Source: an uncultured Paludibacter sp.
GTDB lineage: Bacteria > Bacteroidota > Bacteroidia > Bacteroidales > Paludibacteraceae
Length of the DNA stretch: 64,000 bases
Direction of reading: 5' to 3'
Assembly (NCBI GenBank): GCA_937927845.1
Contig: CALFXE010000127.1
Coordinates: forward strand, 27,324 to 91,323
A program made the position numbers and the translations under genes. The notes under the pieces were generated by a model. It did no database searches and was not told the DNA's origin. It was given only the letters and a program-made list of their open reading frames with translations. Of this stretch, positions 40,666 to 49,871 are shown piece by piece (positions within the stretch are counted from its first letter, which is position 1; the number at the start of each line of letters is the position of its first letter).

Positions 40666-43398
40666 TTACTGATTCTTTATAAATTTCCGAACTACACTTT
40701 TATCATTACCTGTCAGCTCTACCAAATAGAGACCATCTTGATAATCACTCATATTCAATGTCAAGTAACTTTCACCATTTAGTTGTGAATGAAACACTTT
40801 CTGTCCGTTCACATCATAAATTGAAATATCGGAAGCATCAGAAATATTATGAATTGAAAGCATTGTATCTACAGGATTAGGATATATAAAAATATTATTT
40901 TTAGATATATTTAATTCTTTGACTGATGAAACATCACCATCATGAACGGTTACTTTGAAGTTATCAAAATAGACCTCGGTATTATGTACTCGCAGACCGG
41001 GGCGTCCTGTTACAAAAGGATTTGGATCGGTGTATTCCATCACAAGCACATCATCAACATATACCTTGATATCAGCACCAATGATACTTGCTTTAAGCGT
41101 GTATTTTTTGTTTGTAACATAATTTCCCGGTGCCGATTTCAGTTGAGCCCAATTATAGTTTTGTTTTCCTAATACAACTGCATTTGAGGATAAGCTGATA
41201 TAATAGCCTTGTAGAAAATCGGTTCCTGCTTGTGGACTGGTACCATTACTTCCCAAAGCTAAATTTTTTGCCCGCAAAAGAAGTCCACCGTTCATGCCAT
41301 TGATATATGTAACATCCACCTGAACCGTATAATCAGTCCACGGTGCAGTGCCTGTTGTCATCGTACGTTTTCCGTAACCCTTAATATATGCTTGTCCTGA
41401 ACGAATCTCCCATGCTCCATCGATGTAATACCACCCTGCAGTTCCTCCATCGAAGTTATCTTCTTTGGTTGTAGGAGTATTGAGGGCTAAATCAAACTGC
41501 ATATCGTATAAGGAAAATTCGCCTGAAATAGCTTCTACTTTCAAGGTATGGTAGCCGTTTGTCAAGTTTAGATCTTTTACTATAACCGTTTTCCATGCAC
41601 CGTTTGTTGATGATAATTCAATATTATCTGCAATTACATTATCATCTTGTAAAATTCTAAAGCTTGCGTTTTGCGTTGAAGCATAGCGTATTCCGGCATT
41701 ATAAGTCAAAGGATAGCGAGTATTAACGTTGTAGGCATACCATTCTCCTGCCTGAATAGAGGTAATGGCATATCCTCCCTCGCTACAGTTGCTAATATCT
41801 ACATCGTCTTCACGAATATATTTTCCTCCGGCATTACCCGGTGTCAGTTCGTGATAACCTACGCCTTCTCCACCTGTATTGTAATGAACTGCTTCTATCG
41901 TTCCAGGGATTGGTTTATATATATCAAAGATACCCGAACCATTTACTTTATTACTGAAAGCGATATATCCGAAGTCGCTATGACTCCAACTGTTCATATA
42001 TCCGATTTTACCGGCTCCCAAAGCACTTGTCGATGTGTTTTTCAGCATGCCATCAACAAAAAACTTATAGTTAGTACCCGATTTTTCTATTCTTATACTA
42101 TGCCATTTGGTGTAGTCATAACCGGCAGGTAAATTAACCATTTTCGGAGTTCCCCACACACCATTGATTTGGAAATTGATTTCTATTTGATTGGTTTTGC
42201 TACGAAACAGTGCGATACCGTAGTTTTGTTCGTCTGTATAGCCAAATACAGCACCATATTTTGCATTGTCATTGTGGCGACTAACTTCCTTAGCAGTAAA
42301 TTCTGCGGTGTAGTTGGATTCTGTTTCGGTAATATAAAGTGCTTTGCGCCAAGTTTCCTCTGTATCGTCAAATTTATCCTGATACATCAGTTCGGAATTA
42401 TAAATTCCCCAGTTACCGCCGTTGGGCATAGTCCAGTCGCTGCCAATTTCTGCTCGTTCAAAAAAATCGTAACCAGTTGGCATTTCCGGTGCTTCTTGTG
42501 CCCATACCGTGGGACCAAGTATAGTCATTTTATCTCCATTCCATGCGATACGGTCGTAGTTGAACCTTCTGTACGGACCCCAACCGTAATCTCCGGCGAG
42601 ACTGTGGTAAGTATAATAATAAGAATCCAAATCGGGACCGATAAACGCACTTCCATGACCAAGTCCCACGTTAGTTCCTTCGGTATTTACTAAGATGGGA
42701 TTTTGTTTTGCTTGCGGAGTAAATGTAGCAAGCGGTCCGCTTGTGTTTTTGGCATAATCAATCCGATAGCCTTTGCTAATAACGTGATTGCCTGTATAAA
42801 TCATGTAATACACACCATTTCTTTTGATAAGGGTAGGTCCTTCCGTCCAATCGTTATTCATGGAAACCCCTATGTTTCTTCCGGCTCCTACGGTAGTCGG
42901 ACTGCTCATCGTGCAGCCTTGCATGCCTCCACCTCCTCCTCCGGCATGGTAAAAATACCATGTTCCGTCATCCTCAATAAAGACACTACCATCGATACTT
43001 TTCCCAAAGTTTTCAGTAACACGGGTGAAAGGTCCGGTCGGACTCGTACTGGTCAACACATAATGCCCATTACCTGCCGGCGAGGTGTACATATAAAAAG
43101 TACCGTTCCAATAAACGACTTCGGGGGCATAAGCCCCACGAGTAATCGGATCGGTCGAGCACATATATGCAGCAGACCAGTTGACTAAATCTTTCGAAAC
43201 AAAACATTTTACACCTTCTGTTCTATCCCTGGTGCTACAATACAAATAATACGATCCGTTGTATTTCAATATATAAGGATCACCTATTCCGTATTGCCCC
43301 CATTCATTCCCTAATGTGAAAGGGTTTGTCCATTTTTGAGCGGAGACTTCTCCAAAGGTAAAAATAAAAAATAATAGATATAAAAAATTTTTCTTCAT
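40666..43398 (-). CDS. Secreted multidomain GH43 glycosidase with T9SS sorting domain (paralogue 2)
   Basis: A 910-residue protein with the same domain order as the next gene and high identity to it, strongest in the CBM6-like and C-terminal domains. Signal MKKNFLYLLFFIFTFGEVSA; GH43 residues Asp40 (IGDPYI), Asp136 (SIDGSVFIEDDG) and Glu186 (WTEGPTLI) are all present. The loop after blade 1 is longer (CSTRDRTEGVK). It ends in a type A T9SS domain (NPVDTMLSIHNISDASDISI to KFIKNQ). A recent tandem duplication with divergence in the catalytic domain suggests different linkage preferences. It lies 30 bp after the phosphoesterase gene. Confidence 0.88.
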   Translation of the reverse strand: MKKNFLYLLFFIFTFGEVSAQKWTNPFTLGNEWGQYGIGDPYILKYNGSYYLYCSTRDRTEGVKCFVSKDLVNWSAAYMCSTDPITRGAYAPEVVYWNGTFYMYTSPAGNGHYVLTSTSPTGPFTRVTENFGKSIDGSVFIEDDGTWYFYHAGGGGGGMQGCTMSSPTTVGAGRNIGVSMNNDWTEGPTLIKRNGVYYMIYTGNHVISKGYRIDYAKNTSGPLATFTPQAKQNPILVNTEGTNVGLGHGSAFIGPDLDSYYYTYHSLAGDYGWGPYRRFNYDRIAWNGDKMTILGPTVWAQEAPEMPTGYDFFERAEIGSDWTMPNGGNWGIYNSELMYQDKFDDTEETWRKALYITETESNYTAEFTAKEVSRHNDNAKYGAVFGYTDEQNYGIALFRSKTNQIEINFQINGVWGTPKMVNLPAGYDYTKWHSIRIEKSGTNYKFFVDGMLKNTSTSALGAGKIGYMNSWSHSDFGYIAFSNKVNGSGIFDIYKPIPGTIEAVHYNTGGEGVGYHELTPGNAGGKYIREDDVDISNCSEGGYAITSIQAGEWYAYNVNTRYPLTYNAGIRYASTQNASFRILQDDNVIADNIELSSTNGAWKTVIVKDLNLTNGYHTLKVEAISGEFSLYDMQFDLALNTPTTKEDNFDGGTAGWYYIDGAWEIRSGQAYIKGYGKRTMTTGTAPWTDYTVQVDVTYINGMNGGLLLRAKNLALGSNGTSPQAGTDFLQGYYISLSSNAVVLGKQNYNWAQLKSAPGNYVTNKKYTLKASIIGADIKVYVDDVLVMEYTDPNPFVTGRPGLRVHNTEVYFDNFKVTVHDGDVSSVKELNISKNNIFIYPNPVDTMLSIHNISDASDISIYDVNGQKVFHSQLNGESYLTLNMSDYQDGLYLVELTGNDKSVVRKFIKNQ

Positions 43399-43428
43399 GC
43401 TTGATTTTTTAAATTAATTAATTTTTGT

Positions 43429-44517
43429 TTATCTTTCGTCGAGTGTAAAAGTGAACTCATCATAACTCTCAGTTCGCCAAGCGTATTTCTGCGTTGTAGG
43501 AGAAGCGGCAAATAAAGGCGAGAAAGTTTTCACTTTCACCGTTCTACCGTCGGGTAGAAATTCCAATATGCGTAACCAGCCATCGCCACCGTTACCATGC
43601 CAACCACCACCGAGTGCTTGCGCGTTGAAAGTCATTTGATTTACCTTTCTACCTCCGGCATTGATATCTGTTCGAAAGCCGACATGCGCCCTTTCATCAT
43701 TTGCTACACCGATATGTCCTGAAAAAACCATTTCAATATTTTTTGATGATTTGACCAGTTTTTCCCATACAGCTTTTCCGTAATTCGCTCCTTCTATTGG
43801 ATAACCTTCTGTCTCTATGTGCTTGTTGTTTGATCCTAAATACGAGTGAATCAGCAAAATAACTGAATGGTCAGCATATTTTGGTTTGTCTATGGTGTTT
43901 TTTGCCCAAACAAGTGTTTCGTCCCGAGGCGCAAACTCCAATACCAACACCAGAAATTTCTTTCCATGCGTAGAAATGAATTCGTAAGTCGCATTGGTTA
44001 AACTCGGTTTGCCGTTGATGTCGCGTCCTACATCTTTCAGCATTCGTTGGCTTTTCCAGTTTTTATCTACTGGAAAGTATTGGTCGTAATTAGAATATCT
44101 ATTTTCAGCATTGCCAAATCCAATATCATGGTTTCCAGTGGTCGATATGTAGGGGATTTTTCCGTCCAAGCGTCCAAATAGTCGAGCGGCAGCTTCCCAT
44201 TGCGCTTTGCTTGACTGGTTAAAATGGATATAATCCGGATTTAGATAATCGTTCATATCCACGATATCGCCTGTGCAAAGTACTAATTGAGTATTTAATG
44301 CCTCTTGACTACGCGTAATCCACGCCAACATCAGGTCGAACAAAGGCTGGTTGTAATCATACTTCATATACGTCTGCGGGTCGGGAAGCAGTATCATCGA
44401 CCATGAATCGGGATTGTCCGACTTTGGTGGGATAAATCCGTCTTTTTGCGCGAGAACATTTTGCAAGCCGAAAAACAGCAGGAAGGAAATGGCGGTTATC
44501 CTCAAAATTTTATTCAT
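43429..44517 (-). CDS. Secreted calcineurin-like metallophosphoesterase
   Basis: A 362-residue protein with signal peptide (MNKILRITAISFLLFFGLQNVLA). Metal-site motifs in order: LLPDPQTYM (Asp near 45), LCTGDIVDMND, STTGNHDIGFGN, LLIHSYLGSN and FSGHIGVANDERAH. No sorting domain is visible, so it is probably periplasmic. It likely removes phosphate or cleaves phosphodiesters from a glycan, next to the glycerophosphodiesterase-like gene in the same operon (71 bp upstream). Together they suggest that the target polysaccharide or a lipid-linked glycan is phosphorylated. The substrate is inference. Confidence 0.85.
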   Translation of the reverse strand: MNKILRITAISFLLFFGLQNVLAQKDGFIPPKSDNPDSWSMILLPDPQTYMKYDYNQPLFDLMLAWITRSQEALNTQLVLCTGDIVDMNDYLNPDYIHFNQSSKAQWEAAARLFGRLDGKIPYISTTGNHDIGFGNAENRYSNYDQYFPVDKNWKSQRMLKDVGRDINGKPSLTNATYEFISTHGKKFLVLVLEFAPRDETLVWAKNTIDKPKYADHSVILLIHSYLGSNNKHIETEGYPIEGANYGKAVWEKLVKSSKNIEMVFSGHIGVANDERAHVGFRTDINAGGRKVNQMTFNAQALGGGWHGNGGDGWLRILEFLPDGRTVKVKTFSPLFAASPTTQKYAWRTESYDEFTFTLDER

Positions 44518-44588
44518 AATGAACTTATTTAGATTTTGATTTAAACATTTAAATGACTTCTTTCTTTCATTATACTAAGGTGAATCAT

Positions 44589-47500
44589 TTATTTCTGGTT
44601 CTCCGTGTAATACTCGCGTATCTTCAAAGCATCTACCGGTTTGTCCGTAGTGATAAATTGAACGCCAAGATTAGTCATGAATGCCATGTCGCTGATAGTA
44701 TTCACCGTCCATACATTAACATCCATTCCCAAGTCTTTAGCTTCCTGTATCCATTGCGGATTATTTCGGAATTCTGCCTGATGATAGTCAATACCTGTAA
44801 TGCCGAAGTCTTTAAGAGTAGCAGGAGCCATCCCGCCTTTCAAATAAGATGATTTTGCGGTAGGATCGATTCTCACCACTTCTTTACAAGTTTCCAAGTC
44901 GAATGCAATATACTCTACACAATCCTGAAGACCTTCGGCTGCAACAGCCGCCATCGCTGCTTGAACAACAGCCATGTTTCGTGCCTGGGTCGAATGGGTT
45001 TTGAATTCGATGATCAGTTTTGTTTGCTTATTCGTTTTCAAAAGTTCAAGACAGTCTTGCAGTTGCGGCATTTTTTCGCCGTTGCTCAGCGTTAGGTTTT
45101 TAACCTGCGCGTACGTGGAGTTCTGAATAGAAACTCCGCCAAACGACTCATCGTGGTTCAACATCAGATAACCGTCGGTTGTGATCCAAATATCAATTTC
45201 CGCTCCGTAAACTTCTATTTCCTGCGCTTTTCGGATAGATTCCAGCGAGTTTTGAGCAGAGCCTGCGACATCCCAATATCCTCGGTGCGCAATAATTTTT
45301 GCCGGTTTCGGAAATTCCGTAACCACTACAATCGATGCTAATCCTAAATCCTGTATTTGCTCTCCCCGCACCAACAGAAGACGGTATTGGTCTGTGATGA
45401 ATCCTGCCGGAATAGTTACTTTTATGCCTGCTTCATCAACAGATTCGGCACCAAGCACCACCACATTCGCTTCGTCTTTTATCGACTGGAAACGAATGTT
45501 GTCGCCCGCTTCAAATCCTTTGCCCGCAACGGCATAAGAACTGCCCTTCAGCACCGCTATGCCCGAATAAAACTCCACATCCGTAACCATCTCGGATTTA
45601 GCGTTTTCCTGCATCTTTTTCACTTGACTCCACAGAGCGGAAACTTCTTTTTGAGTAAGCGGCTCATCGTAAATTCGCGCCGAAACGATTTCCCATTTTC
45701 CGCCAAACTGACCGCCGTTAGGACCGGCATCGCAACCTATGCCAAACCATTGAGCATTGACATTGGGCGGAAAGTTGAAATTACCAACGGCAGCCACGGT
45801 ATTTTTCAATTCGCCGTTTACATAGATATATGCCTCGCCTTTATCCTTGTTCCAAACCCCTACTACGTGATAGAATACTTCGGGTTCGGGGACAACGCCG
45901 CTGGTTGCCCATTTCCAGGAGTTAGCCGGCTGTGGAGAAACATTAGGCAAGAAAGTCAATTCGTTTCTTCTACCGTTCATATCTATTTTACAAATCATAA
46001 AACCGGTGCCGCCGGCTTCGTGCGCGGAAAACCACTTAGCTTCCTCATTTGCGATGGGAGGCGTATAAACAGCCTTGAACAAGGTTTCGAGCGTATAACC
46101 GTCGGCTAAGGCGTTTTTGAAAGCTTCGTTTTCCTTATAATCTATTTTGCAATAATTCGGCGTACTCCCCAAAGAGCCTGTTCCCCAGGCATTGTCTAAT
46201 TTAGCCACATAGCAGCCGTACGTTTCATTAAAATAGGTATCTAATGTAGAATTGGGCGCAATAACTTCCACGATGTTGTTCATCGGAGAAATGTCCGTGG
46301 CAGTTCCGTTGGCGTTAAAAACTACATCCAGCAGGTTTGCAACCGGTTTTTGGGGTGTATTGCCTTCGTCGTCGTTGTCATCCCCATACAATAAATTAAG
46401 CAATCTTTGCATTATGTGCGGATAATCCGTGCTTATGCAATCGACGCCGCGGGTTACAAACTCCATAAATTCATCAACAGAATTGACGATAGTCCAGACA
46501 GAAACAAATAAACCTTTGTCGTGTGCTTCTTTTACCCAACTCGGATTGCTTCTTATTTTCCCTTTCTCGTAATTCATCCAGTTAATGCCTGTTGCAAAAT
46601 TGTTTGGAAGAACATCGCCGTTGTTGTAACCAACCAAAGTTCCTGCCGGGACAACAGACGCGGTATATTGGCAAAGAGCATAACTGAAAGCAATGTATTC
46701 CACTTTATCTTCCAAACCGGCGGCCGCTACCGCAGCGACAATAGCATCAACCAAATTATTGTTGTTCGGCTTCAGCTCGATAAGGAGTTTCATGTCCAAA
46801 TTTTTGTACTCATCGCTATTCATCACATCCAAGTAATCTTGGAAAACGGGGATCGATTCGCCATTGGCTAATTTAACGTTTTCCAAATCACCATAATAAT
46901 TGGAAGATGGAATGTCTTTGCCTTGAATTGATTGGTCGTGGCAACACACGATAACATTATCTTTCGTCAGCCAAAAATCGGACTCGGAATTGTAAACTCC
47001 TAATCCATAAGCGGCTTTGAATCCGGCGATGGAGTTCTGCGGAACACCGCTTTGCCAGTATCCTCTGTGAGCCGTAATTTTCACGCGCTCCACCACGTCG
47101 CCTACCGTAAGAGATGTTGTGCCCAGCGGAACGGCGTCTTCGCCGCGCACTACAAACATTTTATATTCACCCGACTCGAAATTTTCGCCTATCGTAATTC
47201 TCAAAGTTTTTTCAGACTCAGTGTAAACCGCGTCAAAATCAAGTACCTTGCTCTCGTCGGCCGTGGACATCAATCGTACCTTGTCGCCATCGCTAAATCC
47301 GTCGGCTATGATGGTAAATTTTGAACCCGTTTTTACTGTGGTTTTAGGCAAAAAGATGATGTTTTTTACCGAAAACGGCGTATTTACAATTTTATCTTCA
47401 ACATCCATCCAGAGTGCTTGCACTTCTTCATCCGTGAGCGGATCGTCGTATGCCCGGACAATGGCAATATCACCTCTCCATGCCGCTTCCGCCGCTATCG

Positions 47501-48359
47501 TAGAGGAAGGAGTAGCATCTCCTCCAATGGCAAACCAGTTGGAACCGCTTGCGGCAAATTGCAAAGATCCGGCATTCGCTTTCGTATCTTTCAACTCCCC
47601 GTTCACGTATATGCGCGACTCTTTATTCTCTTTATCCCAAACACCGATCACGTGGTAGTAAGTCCCTTTTGCCGGGCGTGTTTTTCCGTATGAGTAGTGC
47701 CAGCTTCCGCCCAGGTGCGAAATGAAATTTATGTTATTATCGTTGCCCGCAGGATTGTTGGAAAGTAAAAATCCGGTGCCACCTGCCTGCATCGCACTGA
47801 ATGGCTTCACTTCTTTGCCGATAGGCAGATTATCGTTATAAGTAAACAAGACTTCGAGTGTATGCCCGTCGGCCAAAGCCGCGCGGAATGCCGCATTGCT
47901 TTCGAAATTGACTTTATAATATCCGGAATAGGCATTATCCCCGGGAGTGTTGTCAAACCAAGCAACGTGCCGGCCGAGCGACTCATTATAATAAGTCATT
48001 GACTTGGGCCCCTTTATAAACTCCACGCTGCTCCCCATCTCCGAGACGTCGGTAGCGGTTCCATCAGCATTGAAAATAACATCCAGCAGGTCTGCAACCA
48101 GCTTTTGGGGTGCATCCAGCGTAATGCTGTCTATATCTGCCAAAAGCGCGCTGTAAAGCGCGGCATTAGCTTGATTGTAGATTGTGAGTTTAGTTTTATT
48201 TTCTTCAATCGCTACGCTGTCGATATTTTCCGTATTTTCACTGAAGACAACGGCGTTATTCTTATATACCGACAATAGGTCTTGGGCAGTCAGGGCTATC
48301 GCACCGAGCAACACGCAAACAGCTACCCATATTTTCGTATAATTCTTATTTTTCGACAT
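44589..48359 (-). CDS. Duplicated LamG / Ig-like / glycerophosphodiester phosphodiesterase protein
   Basis: A 1256-residue protein with an N-terminal hydrophobic leader (IWVAVCVLLGAIALTA). After a short DIDSITL-type module, two copies of LamG-like domain, Ig-like domain and GDPD follow: copy 1 about residues 95-680, copy 2 about 695-1250. GDPD1 has TAHRGYWQSGVPQNS, ESDFWLTKDN and HDQSI; GDPD2 has IAHRGYWDVAGSAQNS, EIDIWITTDG and HDESF. Both keep the His-Arg-Gly start, the acidic metal residues and the second His, so both look active. Linker motifs (IFNADGTATDVS, VFNANGTATDIS) are duplicated too. Local base composition is clearly richer in GC than its neighbours. Confidence 0.85.
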   Translation of the reverse strand: MSKNKNYTKIWVAVCVLLGAIALTAQDLLSVYKNNAVVFSENTENIDSVAIEENKTKLTIYNQANAALYSALLADIDSITLDAPQKLVADLLDVIFNADGTATDVSEMGSSVEFIKGPKSMTYYNESLGRHVAWFDNTPGDNAYSGYYKVNFESNAAFRAALADGHTLEVLFTYNDNLPIGKEVKPFSAMQAGGTGFLLSNNPAGNDNNINFISHLGGSWHYSYGKTRPAKGTYYHVIGVWDKENKESRIYVNGELKDTKANAGSLQFAASGSNWFAIGGDATPSSTIAAEAAWRGDIAIVRAYDDPLTDEEVQALWMDVEDKIVNTPFSVKNIIFLPKTTVKTGSKFTIIADGFSDGDKVRLMSTADESKVLDFDAVYTESEKTLRITIGENFESGEYKMFVVRGEDAVPLGTTSLTVGDVVERVKITAHRGYWQSGVPQNSIAGFKAAYGLGVYNSESDFWLTKDNVIVCCHDQSIQGKDIPSSNYYGDLENVKLANGESIPVFQDYLDVMNSDEYKNLDMKLLIELKPNNNNLVDAIVAAVAAAGLEDKVEYIAFSYALCQYTASVVPAGTLVGYNNGDVLPNNFATGINWMNYEKGKIRSNPSWVKEAHDKGLFVSVWTIVNSVDEFMEFVTRGVDCISTDYPHIMQRLLNLLYGDDNDDEGNTPQKPVANLLDVVFNANGTATDISPMNNIVEVIAPNSTLDTYFNETYGCYVAKLDNAWGTGSLGSTPNYCKIDYKENEAFKNALADGYTLETLFKAVYTPPIANEEAKWFSAHEAGGTGFMICKIDMNGRRNELTFLPNVSPQPANSWKWATSGVVPEPEVFYHVVGVWNKDKGEAYIYVNGELKNTVAAVGNFNFPPNVNAQWFGIGCDAGPNGGQFGGKWEIVSARIYDEPLTQKEVSALWSQVKKMQENAKSEMVTDVEFYSGIAVLKGSSYAVAGKGFEAGDNIRFQSIKDEANVVVLGAESVDEAGIKVTIPAGFITDQYRLLLVRGEQIQDLGLASIVVVTEFPKPAKIIAHRGYWDVAGSAQNSLESIRKAQEIEVYGAEIDIWITTDGYLMLNHDESFGGVSIQNSTYAQVKNLTLSNGEKMPQLQDCLELLKTNKQTKLIIEFKTHSTQARNMAVVQAAMAAVAAEGLQDCVEYIAFDLETCKEVVRIDPTAKSSYLKGGMAPATLKDFGITGIDYHQAEFRNNPQWIQEAKDLGMDVNVWTVNTISDMAFMTNLGVQFITTDKPVDALKIREYYTENQK

Positions 48360-48362
48360 AGC

Positions 48363-48851
48363 CTATTTTTTTACGATTTTACATGTTACTATTTTTCCTC
48401 CGGATGCAATATTCACTAAGTATGCACCGGCAGGATATGAAGCCAGCGATAAGGCAGGATTATGCTGCATCGGTTTTTCCGTTTGCAATTTAGTGCCTTG
48501 TATCGAATACAATTCAACATTCGAAATCGTATTTTCACTGTGAATGCGCAACACGTTGCTGCCGTCAAAAGAAACGGAGATGCCGTTGCCGGCCTCTTGT
48601 GGAAAGGTAGAGGAAATTGCCTTTGGCTCAAAGGTAAAAAAGTCGAAATCTGCGAGAGGAATCGCCGCTGCTGCATTACCGGACTGGGCTACATTCATCT
48701 CAGTACTCGTAAATGTAATCTTTCGTACACCGGTCAGCGTATGCCGCAAACCTCCTTCGCCGCTATATACATACACATCTTTCCCGAAAGAAGACGTGCC
48801 AAAAGAAGACAGCAACAATACAGCAATTAAAAACTTGATATTTCTTTTCAT
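48363..48851 (-). CDS. Small secreted protein with T9SS type A sorting domain
   Basis: A 162-residue protein with signal peptide (MKRNIKFLIAVLLLSSFGTS). The first half (KDVYVYSGEGGLRHTLTGVR, then KITFTSTEM and LADFDFFTF) is the same VYxxG-IDSITF type module found at the N-terminus of the next gene. The second half is a sorting domain: VSFDGSNVLRIHSENTISNV, ELYSIQGTKLQ, SYPAGAYLVNIASGGKIVTC and KIVKK. It has no enzymatic domain. It is encoded 3 bp upstream of the GDPD gene and may carry or anchor a partner on the surface. Confidence 0.75.
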   Translation of the reverse strand: MKRNIKFLIAVLLLSSFGTSSFGKDVYVYSGEGGLRHTLTGVRKITFTSTEMNVAQSGNAAAAIPLADFDFFTFEPKAISSTFPQEAGNGISVSFDGSNVLRIHSENTISNVELYSIQGTKLQTEKPMQHNPALSLASYPAGAYLVNIASGGKIVTCKIVKK

Positions 48852-48867
48852 ATTTTCATTTTTAGGT

Positions 48868-49848
48868 TTACTGATTCTTCACTTTTACTTTTATTGTAGA
48901 TTCAGCTTGCATATCCGGATTATCCGGCGAAGTTGAAACCATACGATAACTTACATTTTGAGTGAAATCAACCGCTGAACTTCCTGATATTTGTTCTACA
49001 TCTCCGATATACACTTTATCCGTGGGTGAGAACAGAGAAAATTCAGGAACAAGATTAGTTACATCAGTACCTGTCGGTAAAGTTACTCCTATTTCAAAAT
49101 AGCTGTAGTCGAATTCCGAACGTACAACCGTTCCTGCAACACCGTTTAATTTAAAGGTGTCAAATTCGGGATAGTAAATCGTATATAGCTTATACGGACG
49201 AACCGTTCCATAATTCGAAGTAACCTGAATATCGACCGGATTAGTTAGATTATATTTTGTTGCACTTACATACGGATTTCCGTTGATAAGCACTTTAGTT
49301 GAATCCGACTGGATATAGAATTTTAATCGTTGACCTGTAAGTGGTATAGCTACTGCAGCAGTACTGTATTTTACCTTTCTGGGTAAGACCATTAACCATT
49401 CATCATTTGGATATTTCTGTGCAAACACTTCGTCATACAATACTTGAGCACAAGAAAGCTTATCAATTTCAGTTACATCATCAGTTACCGTAACGATGAA
49501 AGAGCATGTGTCCTGTCTTATTTCTTCAGCTTTATCTGAATAAGTAGATGCTACACATACTACTTTATATTGCCCGGAAACCGAATATGAATAGGTGAAT
49601 AAACCTTTATTAACCACAAATCCCGTATTACTTTCTGTTCTGAGATCGTATTTATGCATATTATCTCCGGTATAAATAGACACCTGATCGGCAACACCTG
49701 TAAAATGAATAACCATTGTCTCATTAATCGAAAACTCTTGTTGATTGACGGTTACCGATGCTACCGGAGTAGAAATAGATTCCTCGTCACAAGATACGAA
49801 TAATAAGGAGATGCATACACTTAAACATACTTTTATAATTGTCTTCAT
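48868..49848 (-). CDS. SusCD-associated surface lipoprotein (SusE/DUF5018-like)
   Basis: About 326 residues. I choose ATG 49848, which begins MKTIIKVCLSVCISLLFVSC with the lipobox Cys; an ATG three codons upstream is also possible. After CDEES comes a PKD-like strand set (FTYSYSVSGQYKVVCVAS), then two beta-sandwich segments with VDIQVTSNYGTVRPYKLYTI and PTDKVYIGDVEQISGSSAVD, as in DUF5018-like lipoproteins encoded after susD. It is probably a glycan-binding protein that helps SusCD capture ligand. It lies 23 bp after susD and is third in the operon. Confidence 0.7.
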   Translation of the reverse strand: MKTIIKVCLSVCISLLFVSCDEESISTPVASVTVNQQEFSINETMVIHFTGVADQVSIYTGDNMHKYDLRTESNTGFVVNKGLFTYSYSVSGQYKVVCVASTYSDKAEEIRQDTCSFIVTVTDDVTEIDKLSCAQVLYDEVFAQKYPNDEWLMVLPRKVKYSTAAVAIPLTGQRLKFYIQSDSTKVLINGNPYVSATKYNLTNPVDIQVTSNYGTVRPYKLYTIYYPEFDTFKLNGVAGTVVRSEFDYSYFEIGVTLPTGTDVTNLVPEFSLFSPTDKVYIGDVEQISGSSAVDFTQNVSYRMVSTSPDNPDMQAESTIKVKVKNQ

Positions 49849-49871
49849 ATTTATCATATTTATTTAAAAGA

